A program made the translations under genes and the position numbers. The notes beneath the pieces are model-generated. The model searched no databases, was not told the origin of the DNA, and saw nothing but the letters and a program-made list of their open reading frames with translations. Of a stretch of 64,000 nucleotides of DNA, positions 1-7,968 are shown one piece after another; position 1 is the stretch's first letter; each line of letters starts with the position of its first letter. The stretch is from Actinomyces capricornis (GTDB taxonomy: Bacteria > Actinomycetota > Actinomycetes > Actinomycetales > Actinomycetaceae), in contig NZ_AP025017.1 in assembly GCF_019974135.1 (NCBI RefSeq), positions 1,736,001 through 1,800,000 on the forward strand, given 5' to 3'.

Positions 1-117
1 CAGGGACTGGGCCTGTTCACCAGCGCCCAGCTCATGGAGCGGATGGGCGGGCGCATCGAGGCGGACCTGCCCGAGGGCGGGGGCCTGCGCCTCACCCTGA
101 CCCTGCCCCTGGCCTGA
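1..117 (+). CDS. C-terminal end of a sensor histidine kinase (partial)
   Basis: Only the last 38 codons are in the window; the gene starts upstream. The visible stretch begins QGLGLFTSAQLMERMGG and ends in a hydrophobic LTLTLPLA strand. This is the usual end of a HATPase_c domain: the G2 box (GLGL) of the ATP lid, then the helix and final strand. Histidine kinases often sit beside ABC/FtsX transporter pairs like the one that follows, so the kinase may control that pair. The 361-bp gap and its repeats show it is not in the same operon. An anti-sigma or other GHKL ATPase is less likely. Confidence 0.7.
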   Translation, partial: QGLGLFTSAQLMERMGGRIEADLPEGGGLRLTLTLPLA

Positions 118-128
118 CCACCCTCGCG

Positions 129-222
129 CTGCACATCTTCACGCCAGCGCTGCGCCGCAGATCCCCAGGATTCCAAGGCTTGGGGATCTGACTCCGCCCT
201 GGAGGCGCCCGAAGATGTGCAA
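129..222. repeat. MITE-like inverted-repeat element, copy 1
   Basis: The ends are CTGCACATCTTC (129-140) and GAAGATGTGCA (211-221), an 11-bp terminal inverted repeat. Inside is a second perfect hairpin, CAGATCCCCA (158-167) with TGGGGATCTG (181-190). The same ends recur at 233-327 and 53729-53811. It is too short to encode a protein. Confidence 0.7.
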
Positions 223-232
223 CGAGGACCCC

Positions 233-327
233 GCTGCACATCTTCGGTCCGCGATGGGTCCGGCACTGGAAGCAGATCCGCAGGATTCTGCGGTTCCGCG
301 CAGGGGAGGGCCTCTGAGGATGTGCAG
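233..327. repeat. MITE-like inverted-repeat element, copy 2
   Basis: Starts GCTGCACATCTTC and ends GAGGATGTGCAG, the same terminal motif as copy 1 with one change in the right arm. Its inner hairpin is CCGCAG (278-283), loop GATT, CTGCGG (288-293). It lies about 10 bp from copy 1 in the same orientation. Confidence 0.65.
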
Positions 328-478
328 CCCCGGGAGACAGGGCCACCAGGCGGCGGGCCGCCAATCGCAGGCGAATCGTAGGAGTTCTGTCAGGAATCCG
401 CGCCGGCGCTGCCCTACCGTCGCAGTAGGACGCATGCAGCGGGAGATCAGCGCGAGAGCATAGGGAGAGGGGACAGGG

Positions 479-1294
479 ATGCCGCACCGGGATCCGCAGG
501 ACAGGGCCACCGGCAGGCCCAAGGGCAGGCCCCCGGCCGCGGAGGCCCCGGCGCCGATTCTCACCACGAACAAGCTCTCCAAGACCTTCTCGGTGGGAGG
601 CTCCCAGCAGCATGTGCTGCGCAACCTGGACCTGGAGATCGCCCCGGGCTCCTTCACCGTCATCATGGGCCCCTCGGGCGCCGGGAAATCCACGCTCCTC
701 TACGCCCTGTCCGGGCTGGACCGCCCCACGCTGGGGACCGTGGCCCTGGGCGGTGAGGACCTGACCGCGATGAGCGAGGACGCCCTGGCCCGCTTTCGCC
801 GCAGCCACTGCGGCTTCGTCTTTCAGCAGGCCCACCTGCTGGACGGCCTCACCGTCCTGGAGAACCTCCTGACCGTGGGCCTGCTCGCCGGCGCCGACCG
901 CTCCGCCGTCGTCGCCCGGGCCGCCGAGCTCCTGGAGCGGGTGGGCCTGCCGGTGCGGGAGTGGGACAAGGCGCCAGGGATGCTCTCGGGCGGTGAGGCG
1001 CAGCGCGTGGCGATCGCCCGAGCGCTGATGAACCGGCCCACGGTGGTCTTCGCCGATGAGCCCACCGGCCAGCTCGGCTCCGAGCAGTCCGCCGCGGTCC
1101 TGGACCTGCTCAGCGAGGTCCACGACGAGGGCCAGGCCATCGTCATGGTCACCCATGACGTGCGCTCGGCCGCCCGCGCCCAGCGGGTCCTCTACCTGCG
1201 CGACGGGCGGATCGCCGATGAGTGCCCCCTGGCCGGGAGCGCGCAGGAGCGCACCGATGAGCTCACCGGCTTCCTCACCCGGATGGGGTGGTGA
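479..1294 (+). CDS. ABC transporter ATP-binding protein (LolD/MacB type)
   Basis: Nucleotide-binding subunit of an ABC system of the MacB/LolD/BceA group; it would hydrolyse ATP on the cytoplasmic face to power the FtsX-type permease encoded next. Of 271 aa, the Walker A motif GPSGAGKST is at about residues 64-72, a Q-loop near 116, the signature LSGGEAQ at 169-175, Walker B VVFADEP at 189-195 and the switch His (VTHD) near 226. The first 25 residues are a poorly conserved extension, so a later start is possible, but a purine-rich site precedes this ATG. The stop overlaps the start region of the permease, indicating translational coupling. The substrate (antimicrobial peptide, lipid or lipoprotein) cannot be told. 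Confidence 0.9.
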   Translation: MPHRDPQDRATGRPKGRPPAAEAPAPILTTNKLSKTFSVGGSQQHVLRNLDLEIAPGSFTVIMGPSGAGKSTLLYALSGLDRPTLGTVALGGEDLTAMSEDALARFRRSHCGFVFQQAHLLDGLTVLENLLTVGLLAGADRSAVVARAAELLERVGLPVREWDKAPGMLSGGEAQRVAIARALMNRPTVVFADEPTGQLGSEQSAAVLDLLSEVHDEGQAIVMVTHDVRSAARAQRVLYLRDGRIADECPLAGSAQERTDELTGFLTRMGW

Positions 1295-3771
1295 GCATGC
1301 CGGCACAGCAGACGGCGCAGGCGCGAGCGGAGGGCCGGCCGAGAGGAGCGTGGGCCCTGGTGGGCGCAGCCCGGCGCTGCGGCCTGCTGGCCCGCCGCAC
1401 GATCCGCAAGCACCCGGGGCTGGTGGGCGCCACCCTGGCGCTCTCCCTCATCGCGGGCCTGCTCAGCAATATCGCGCTGGTGATGCTCACCCAGCACAGC
1501 GCCTACCTGGAGGCCAAGTCCGCCGAGTGGAGCTCCCCGGATATCGTCGCCGTGCTCCCCCAGGACGAGCGGGCCCAGGCCGTGGAGGACGACCTGCGCG
1601 CCGAGGAGCGCATCGCCGCCCTGGAGGTTGCCGACTGCGTCACGGTCCAGGGCTCCATCGCCTACTCCGGCTCGGTGCTGCCCTCCGGCTTCCTGTTCTA
1701 CGACATCGAGGACACCCCCGCAATGGGCCGCTGGGATGTGGCCTCCCAGGCGGGGCGGCCCATGGCTAACCCGGTCTGGGTGCCCTCCACGCTCCAGGAG
1801 GCTGGAGGCTACGAGCTCGGCGATGAGCTGGTCCTCACCTCCCCCATGGGCAAGCGCACCTTCCACATCCAGGGCTTCGTGGAGTCCACCTACGGTGGGA
1901 GGCCGTCGATGGGGCTGCTCTGGTTCGGGCTGCCGCGCCAGGATCTCCAGGACCTGCAGGCCGAGGCCCAGGCACACATGGCCGCGCTGCGCGCCGAGTG
2001 GGAGGCCTCCGGCCGCGGCGGGGCCCAGTCCCCGGACCTCATCCCGGGGTGGGTGCCCTCCACGCTCATCAAAGCACGGGTCCAGGGCGGCTTCGAGGCC
2101 GGCCGTGAGGTCATCGCCGCCAGCGCCGCGGAGCACGGCGCCACCGGGGTCTGGGACATGGATCGGGAGCTCGTGTCCCTGGATGACCGGACGTCGGTGG
2201 GGGTGGTCGCCGTCATCGTCCTGCTGTTCTCCTCCATGATCACGGCGACGGCCGTGCTCATGCTGGTCTTCATGCTGCGCGGCGCCATCGGGGAGGACCT
2301 GGGGGCGGTGGGCATGCTGCGCGCTGCGGGCTTCACCACCGGCGGCGTCCTGGGTCCCATGGTGCTGTGCCTCGCAGCGGTGGCCGCCGTCGGGGCGGGG
2401 CTGGGGGCGGGGCTGGGGCACATCGTCCTACCCCTGCTGTCGAGGATGCTGCGGGCCCAGACCGGGGTCACCTGGCGGGCGCAGGCCGACCCCCTCCTGC
2501 TCCTGGGCTGCGCCATAGCCCTGGGCACCGTGGTGCTGGTCAGCGGGGCGCTCGTCGCCTGGCGCGCCAGCAGGATCACCACGGTTGAGGCACTGCGCGG
2601 CGGTCAGGCCGACCACTCCTTCACCCGCGCCCGCCTGCCCCTTCAGCGTGCTCGGGGCCCACTGGCGATCCTGCTGGGGATCAAGGCGATGCTCGCGGCC
2701 CCGGGCCGCACCCTGCTCATCACCGTGGTCTCGGCGGCCTGCACGCTGGCCTCGGTCTTCTCCGCCTCAGGGCTGGGGACGCTCTCGGATCGGGACAGCG
2801 CCCTGTCCCTCCTGCTGGGTGGCTCGCTGCCCGATGTCACCGTCGTGGCCCCGGACGGCGAGGCCGTCCAGGAGGCGGTGTCCCGGGCGGCGAGGACCGC
2901 GGGGGTCGAGGCGGCCACGTCCTTCAGTACCAGGTCAGAGACCGTTAACGGGGTGAGCATGCTCTTCCTCATCGTCGACGACGTGGAGGATCTTCCCCGC
3001 AGCCCGGTCTACCAGGGGCGCCCGGCCCGTCACGCCAACGAGATCGTCCTGGGGCCGGGCCTCGCCCAGAGCCTCGGGGTGGAGGTGGGCGAGACCTGGA
3101 GGGCCACCCGGGAGGGGGCCTCCACGGAGTACCTCGTCACGGGACTGGCCAGTGGTGCGGTCAACTTCGGCGCCTTCGCCCTGGTCACGAGACAGGGCTT
3201 CGAGCAGCTCGTGCCCCAGGCGCCCCTGTCCTCCGCCGGCGTGTTCGTCACCGAGGGCGCCGATACCGGGGTCGTCACTGATGCGCTGCAGGAAGAACTC
3301 GGCTCCTCCTTCCAGGTACTCAATACGCGTGACTCCCTGGGGGTGCAGATGGAGGGCTATACCTCGATGGTCCCGCTGCTGTCCCGCACCCTCATGGTCT
3401 TCACGGGCCTGGTGGTGGTGATGGTGGTCGGCCTCATGACCGCCTCCCTGGTGGCGCGCTCGCGGCGGTCCTCCGGGCTGCTCAAGGCGCTGGGGATGAC
3501 GACGCGGCAGGCGGCGGCCCGCGTGCGGTGGAGTGTGCTGCCTCCGGTCATCGCCGGCACTGTGGCGGGGTGCCTGGCGGGTCTGGCGCTGGTGCGGCCT
3601 CTGCTGGGGGCCATGCTCGCCGGTGTGGGGATTCAGCAGATCACCGTGGATATCCCGGTGTGGCCGGCCTATGCCGCGGGGGCGGTCATCCTGGTCACGG
3701 CGATGGTGGCGGTCGTGCTGGCCGTGCGCCCGATCGGGAGAGTGACGGCCTACGTCCTGCTCTCGGAGTAG
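1288..3771 (+). CDS. FtsX-family ABC permease, large form
   Basis: Membrane partner of the preceding ATPase, 827 aa. Hydrophobic segments lie at roughly residues 47-68, 303-330, 350-378, 403-427 and 470-490, with three more in the last 140 residues. Between them are two large soluble stretches (about 70-300 and 500-680), probably extracytoplasmic. This is the duplicated FtsX layout of actinobacterial MacB-like permeases. GTG at 1288, GTG at 1291 (overlapping the ATPase stop as GTGA) and ATG at 1297 are all possible starts. The two genes form a tight operon. Export or lipid/peptide handling is inferred from the family only. Confidence 0.85.
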   Translation: MVSMPAQQTAQARAEGRPRGAWALVGAARRCGLLARRTIRKHPGLVGATLALSLIAGLLSNIALVMLTQHSAYLEAKSAEWSSPDIVAVLPQDERAQAVEDDLRAEERIAALEVADCVTVQGSIAYSGSVLPSGFLFYDIEDTPAMGRWDVASQAGRPMANPVWVPSTLQEAGGYELGDELVLTSPMGKRTFHIQGFVESTYGGRPSMGLLWFGLPRQDLQDLQAEAQAHMAALRAEWEASGRGGAQSPDLIPGWVPSTLIKARVQGGFEAGREVIAASAAEHGATGVWDMDRELVSLDDRTSVGVVAVIVLLFSSMITATAVLMLVFMLRGAIGEDLGAVGMLRAAGFTTGGVLGPMVLCLAAVAAVGAGLGAGLGHIVLPLLSRMLRAQTGVTWRAQADPLLLLGCAIALGTVVLVSGALVAWRASRITTVEALRGGQADHSFTRARLPLQRARGPLAILLGIKAMLAAPGRTLLITVVSAACTLASVFSASGLGTLSDRDSALSLLLGGSLPDVTVVAPDGEAVQEAVSRAARTAGVEAATSFSTRSETVNGVSMLFLIVDDVEDLPRSPVYQGRPARHANEIVLGPGLAQSLGVEVGETWRATREGASTEYLVTGLASGAVNFGAFALVTRQGFEQLVPQAPLSSAGVFVTEGADTGVVTDALQEELGSSFQVLNTRDSLGVQMEGYTSMVPLLSRTLMVFTGLVVVMVVGLMTASLVARSRRSSGLLKALGMTTRQAAARVRWSVLPPVIAGTVAGCLAGLALVRPLLGAMLAGVGIQQITVDIPVWPAYAAGAVILVTAMVAVVLAVRPIGRVTAYVLLSE

Positions 3772-3882
3772 TGGCGGTCGTGGAGGTGGGAGGCGCTGGG
3801 CCGGGCCGGTCGCCGGGTGGGCCTGCTCCTCGTTCCCGGGGGAGCGGGAGGGGCGAAGGGGCAGCGTTGTCAGCGGATTGCG

Positions 3883-3955
3883 GGAGTTGTCGGTGCTTTG
3901 CACCCCTGGGACCCCTGCGATCTGCCGACTTCCCCTGCCATCTGCGGACAACTCC
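3883..3955. repeat. Imperfect intergenic palindrome between convergent genes
   Basis: GGAGTTGTC (3883-3891) pairs with GACAACTCC (3947-3955) between the convergent permease and MFS genes. Short direct repeats (GTTGTC, ATCTGC, GCTTTGC) lie around it. It may act as a two-way terminator, but there is no T-tract. Confidence 0.4.
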
Positions 3956-4063
3956 GCGCTTTGCGGAGGACGCCGGCATGCCGTGGGGCCAAGATTGGTG
4001 GAGCCCCGTATGCCCCCAAGGGTGCTGCTCCCACCCGCCACTGGGGTGTCCGAAGGCCGAGGC

Positions 4064-5374
4064 TCAGTGCGCCCCCAGATGGGAGCCGCTGGTGCGCACC
4101 TGCTGCAGGGTGCGGAGCCTGCCCAGGCACACGAGGAGGGCCACCCAGGCGAAGGCCGTCACCACGAGGAACCCTCCCGTGGAGCCCGCGCTGTCGATGA
4201 CGCGCCCGCCCAGGAGGGAGCCCAGGGATACCCCGATGTTGAGCGAGGTGCCCACCCAGGCCAGGCCCTCGGTGAGCTGGGAGGGGGCCACCGTCACCTG
4301 GATGATGTTGTTGCCGGTGGTGATCGTCGGGGCGATCGCCATGCCCGTGATCATCATGAGCACCCCGAGGATCACCAGCCCCGGGGCCGCCAGGAAGGTT
4401 GAGGTCCCAGCGGCGAAGACCACGAGCCCCACGAGCAGCTGCTTCCACAGGGGCCAGCCCCAGGACCGCGAGCCGTAGACCAGGGCGGCGGTCAGTGAGC
4501 CGGCCGACCAGGCCGCCAGCAGCAGTCCCGCGGCGGAGGGCGCCCCGGCCTCCTCGGTGCGGGAGACCACCGCGATGTCCAGGGCCCCGAACATCGCGCC
4601 CGAGGCCAGGAAGACCAGCACGATCGCCAGCACCGCACTGTGGGCCAGGACCCGGGTCGGTGCGGCCGACGGCGCACCCCCGCCGGCACTGGCCGCCCCG
4701 CGGCCGTCAGGTGCTGCTCCGTCGCCTGCCTCGGCCGCCTCCCCCTCCTGGCCTCCGGCGTGCCCGTGCGCATGGGGCACGGGCTCGGTGGCGCGCTGGG
4801 ACAGGAACCACAGGCCACCGACGATCTGCATGACCAGCGCCGCCGCCCAGCCCGAGGTCACCGGCAGGAACGGGGAGGTGCTCAGTGCGGTGGCCAGCAC
4901 CGGCCCGATGATGAAGGCCACCTCATCGAGGGCGGCCTCCAGGGAGAAGGCCGTGTGGATGTCCTCGGGGGTGTGCAGGAGGGCCGTCCACCGTGCGCGC
5001 ACCAGGGAGCCCATGGAGCCCGCCAGTCCACCGGCCAGGGCGGAGAGCACGACGATGACCACCAGGGGCATCCGCATCGTGGTGGCGGCGATGAGCCCCG
5101 CCAGGGCCGCGCCGGAGGCGAGCGTGGCCGGGACCATCACCCGGGACTGCCCGCGCGCATCGACCAGGCGCGCCAGGAGCGGGGCGCCGATGGCCACCGC
5201 CACGATGTTGACGGCGCTGACCAGCCCGGCGGCGAAGTACTCCTCGTAGATGGACTCCACCGCCAGGATGGTGGAGATCCCCACCATCGACATCGGGAAG
5301 CGCGCGATGAGCCCCGCGGCACTGAAGGACCGGGCCCCGGGGTGGGCGAGGACCCGCGAGTAGGGACTGGCCAT
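4064..5374 (-). CDS. MFS transporter
   Basis: Major facilitator protein of 436 aa, probably an exporter driven by the proton gradient. There are about 12 hydrophobic segments in two halves. The loop between segments 2 and 3 carries LLARLVDARGQSR, a degenerate form of the MFS signature (DRxGRR-like). A Gly/Ala/His-rich stretch near residues 200-240 is the central cytoplasmic linker. The start MASPYSRVLAHPG was chosen because a TAATAT -10 box ends only 5 nt before it, which fits a leaderless transcript; the longer upstream frame would run into the next gene. The substrate is unknown. Confidence 0.85.
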   Translation of the reverse strand: MASPYSRVLAHPGARSFSAAGLIARFPMSMVGISTILAVESIYEEYFAAGLVSAVNIVAVAIGAPLLARLVDARGQSRVMVPATLASGAALAGLIAATTMRMPLVVIVVLSALAGGLAGSMGSLVRARWTALLHTPEDIHTAFSLEAALDEVAFIIGPVLATALSTSPFLPVTSGWAAALVMQIVGGLWFLSQRATEPVPHAHGHAGGQEGEAAEAGDGAAPDGRGAASAGGGAPSAAPTRVLAHSAVLAIVLVFLASGAMFGALDIAVVSRTEEAGAPSAAGLLLAAWSAGSLTAALVYGSRSWGWPLWKQLLVGLVVFAAGTSTFLAAPGLVILGVLMMITGMAIAPTITTGNNIIQVTVAPSQLTEGLAWVGTSLNIGVSLGSLLGGRVIDSAGSTGGFLVVTAFAWVALLVCLGRLRTLQQVRTSGSHLGAH

Positions 5375-5379
5375 AGAAG

Positions 5380-5385
5380 ATATTA
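5380..5385 (-). promoter_or_regulatory. -10 box of a leaderless promoter (MFS gene)
   Basis: TAATAT on the minus strand, 5 nt before the ATG at 5374, with no Shine-Dalgarno sequence between them. Confidence 0.6.
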
Positions 5386-5444
5386 GCGCGTGTTGAGTCA
5401 GTGGTGGGCAGGCGTCTGGTGGCCGGCAGATCGCCGGCGAATGC

Positions 5445-6764
5445 TCAGCGAGCCGTGGTGTCCGAGGTGTCGCGCGACAGGGAGAAGCCCTGGCCGGTGA
5501 ACTGGTTCCAGCACTCGATCCCGGTCTCGGCCGAGGTACAGGCGAAGGTTTTGTTCTTGGCCGATGCGCCGTAGTTGAGGCTGGCGCCCGTGGTCCGGAA
5601 GGCCTCGGCGCACGAGCCCGTGGCCTGCCCCTCCGCGCCGACGGAGGCGGTGAAGGGCTTGGAGCTGTCCGTGCAGGAGGGGTCCTTGCCGACGAAGTTG
5701 TAGCTGTTGATCGTGCAGGACACGGAGGTCTCACCGAGCACGCAGGTGATGTTGCCGCTGGGGGAGGTGAAGGAGCTCAGCTCCACGGCGTCCTCGGGGG
5801 CGGGGGCCTTGATCTGCTGGGAGGGCGTCGCCGAGGGGGTGGGCGAGGCCGTCGGGGCGCTCGTCTTGTCCTCCGCGTCCGGGGCGGCCGGGGCGGTGGT
5901 GCGGGGGGCTTGCGGGCTGGCCGTGGGGTCGTTGTTGTTGCTGGTCAGGTACCAGGTCATGGCGAAGACCAGGAGGGCCAGCACCATGGCGCTGAGGATC
6001 CACAGGAAGAGCCCCGACGGCGCCCCGCCGGAGCGCTCCTCGGTGCCGATGTCCGTGCCGACGCCGAAGACCGTCGCCTCGCTCCCGCCGGCCGCGGCTG
6101 CGGGCCCGGGGCTGATGGGGGAGGCGGCCTGGGTGGCGCCGGCCGCGGCCTGGACGGGCCGGCGGTAGACGGTCTGGGAGGCGGTCTGCTGCTCGGAGGC
6201 CGGCATATCGGCCTGGTAGGGCGACTGCGCGAGGGGGCTGACGGGCCGGGGCTGGTAGCTCGACGGCGCGGGCATCGCCTGGGTGGAGCGGTGGTCGGGG
6301 GAGGAGGCCGAGGACAGGCCCGTACTGTAGGGGGAGGCAGGGCTGTTGATGGGCGCGCTGCCGCCCGCGGCCACCTGCTCGGCGGCGGTGCCGGGCCGGT
6401 TGTCCACGGGGCCGCCGAAGGACTGGCCCATGACATGGCCCTGGCTCTGGAGCCCGGCGGTGCCGGCAGTGGCGGCCGAGCCGGCGGTCCGGGCTGCTGC
6501 TGCGGAGGTGGCCGAGGCCGCGGAGGCGGCCGAGACGGCGGAGGCCGCCGACATGGTCGGGCTGGCGCCGCGCGAGGCCAGGGCCGCATCGACGTCGGGA
6601 TCGCCCAGTGTGCCCAGCCACTTCAGCAGCGCGGGGTAGGTGCGGGGGTTCGCAGCGATGTGCGGGCGCAGCGAGGGGTAGTTCTGCGCCAGCTGGTGCA
6701 GGGTCTCCAGAGGGGCATTGGGGTCCTGGGCGCGGGCGACAAGCTCATCATTGGCCTGTGACAT
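5445..6764 (-). CDS. LRV-domain, single-pass membrane protein with secreted Cys-rich domain
   Basis: 439-aa protein in three parts. Residues 1 to about 65 (MSQANDELVARAQDPNAPLE...) form a helical variant leucine-rich repeat (LRV) type domain. A long Ala/Pro/Ser-rich linker follows. One membrane segment (LFLWILSAMVLALLVFAMTW, near residue 255) leads to an outside region with a TASP-rich linker and a compact C-terminal domain with SPSGNITCVL and six or more cysteines, found in many actinobacterial surface proteins. The start has a good site (GAAGGA, 7 nt away). It is divergent from the PP2C phosphatase, so it may belong to the same phospho-signalling set. Function unknown. Confidence 0.75.
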   Translation of the reverse strand: MSQANDELVARAQDPNAPLETLHQLAQNYPSLRPHIAANPRTYPALLKWLGTLGDPDVDAALASRGASPTMSAASAVSAASAASATSAAAARTAGSAATAGTAGLQSQGHVMGQSFGGPVDNRPGTAAEQVAAGGSAPINSPASPYSTGLSSASSPDHRSTQAMPAPSSYQPRPVSPLAQSPYQADMPASEQQTASQTVYRRPVQAAAGATQAASPISPGPAAAAGGSEATVFGVGTDIGTEERSGGAPSGLFLWILSAMVLALLVFAMTWYLTSNNNDPTASPQAPRTTAPAAPDAEDKTSAPTASPTPSATPSQQIKAPAPEDAVELSSFTSPSGNITCVLGETSVSCTINSYNFVGKDPSCTDSSKPFTASVGAEGQATGSCAEAFRTTGASLNYGASAKNKTFACTSAETGIECWNQFTGQGFSLSRDTSDTTAR

Positions 6765-7050
6765 GCTGGGTCCTTCGCTGGGTCGGGAGTCTGCATCCTG
6801 TGCGATCACCCGGGGTTCCGGGCCATCACGCAGGGGCTGCCATGGGAGCACAGCCCCACCGGGGCGGCGCGGCCGGGGCTCCGGCCTCCTGCAGGAGCGT
6901 ACCCGAGGTAGGTGCTGCGGCCTCCTGCCGGATGTGGATGTGCAGGGGGCCGCGGACCGGTATCGTCGCACCCGGATCGTTATACGGTGACCCATGGCCC
7001 ATGCTCCTGGCAAGGCCGTGCCGTGATCCGGCTGGACAGAAAGGAAGCCG

Positions 7051-7968
7051 ATGACTGAGGCCATCTGGACGGGTAATGATGGCCACACCTCTGGTGAGGC
7101 CATCGAGGGCCTGGCGGCGACCGCGGAGCATGCGGCTGTCGAGGCTGTCGCGTGGGCGTCGCCACAGACTCCTGCTTCATCCCCCCTGTCCATGATCGCG
7201 GGAGCGGCCACCGATGTGGGGCGCCTGCGCACCGTCAATGAGGACGGGTACCTGGCTGTCAGCCCTGCCTTCATCGTCGTTGACGGGATGGGTGGGCATG
7301 CGGCCGGCCAGGCCGCCGCCCAGGCGGCCCTGGAGGAGCTCTACGCCCTGGCGGGGGCGACGATCGCCTCCATTGACCCGATCCTGGAGGCGGTCGCGGC
7401 CGCCCAGGAGGCCATTGTGGCCATCCCCTCCCATGCCGCCTTCCTGCCCGGGGCGACGATCGCCGGGGCGATCATGACGCTCATGGACCCCCGGGACTCG
7501 GATGCCACCACCCCGGGGGGCGAGGCCCAGCCCACCTGGGTGGTCTTCAATATCGGGGACGCCCGGGTCTACCTTCTGCGCGACAACATCATGTCCCAGG
7601 TCACCCGCGACCACTCCCAGGTCCAGGTGCTCATCGACACCGGCCAGCTCACCCCCGAGCAGGCCCGCCGTGACCCGCGCCGCAATGTGGTCACCCGCGC
7701 CCTGGGCGGGGGTATCGCGGATTCGGCTGTCCCCGACCTCTACAGCGTGCCGGTCCAGGCCGGGGACCGCATGCTCGTGTGCTCCGACGGTCTGAGTGAT
7801 GAGCTCGACGACGACGCACTGGCCACGATCCTGGCGGCCGGCTTCCCGCCCCAGCGCACGGCCGAGCTGCTCGTGGCCGCCTCCCTGGAGGAGGGCGGGC
7901 ATGACAACTCCACGGCCGTGGTCGTTGATGCCCTGGCTGCTGACGGCGCGACCCCGGTGCCCGCATGA
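7051..7968 (+). CDS. PP2C-family serine/threonine phosphatase
   Basis: Metal-dependent phosphatase (305 aa) that would remove phosphate from Ser/Thr of regulator or FHA-bound proteins in the cytoplasm. Expected motifs are present: VNEDG near 62-66, VVDGMGGH near 76-83, a central SQVTRDHS, CSDGLSDEL and the late metal ligand GGHDNST. A loop of about 50 residues precedes residue 51 and is not conserved. There is no membrane segment, unlike PstP of mycobacteria. The ribosome site AAGGAAG precedes ATG 7051; a TATACG/TACGGT box near 6981-6988 is a possible -10. ATGA overlap with the next FHA gene suggests coupling. No partner kinase is in the window. Confidence 0.88.
   Translation: MTEAIWTGNDGHTSGEAIEGLAATAEHAAVEAVAWASPQTPASSPLSMIAGAATDVGRLRTVNEDGYLAVSPAFIVVDGMGGHAAGQAAAQAALEELYALAGATIASIDPILEAVAAAQEAIVAIPSHAAFLPGATIAGAIMTLMDPRDSDATTPGGEAQPTWVVFNIGDARVYLLRDNIMSQVTRDHSQVQVLIDTGQLTPEQARRDPRRNVVTRALGGGIADSAVPDLYSVPVQAGDRMLVCSDGLSDELDDDALATILAAGFPPQRTAELLVAASLEEGGHDNSTAVVVDALAADGATPVPA

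Larger units (their letters stand above)
118..478. other. Intergenic region with two inverted-repeat elements
   Basis: This 361-bp stretch holds no convincing gene. Most of it is two adjacent copies of a palindromic element (129-222 and 233-327, listed separately). Downstream, CCTAC and GTAGG flank a 7-nt centre near 411-428. A purine-rich run (GGGAGAGGGGACAGGG) just before 479 is the likely ribosome-binding site of the ABC ATPase. Confidence 0.6.
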
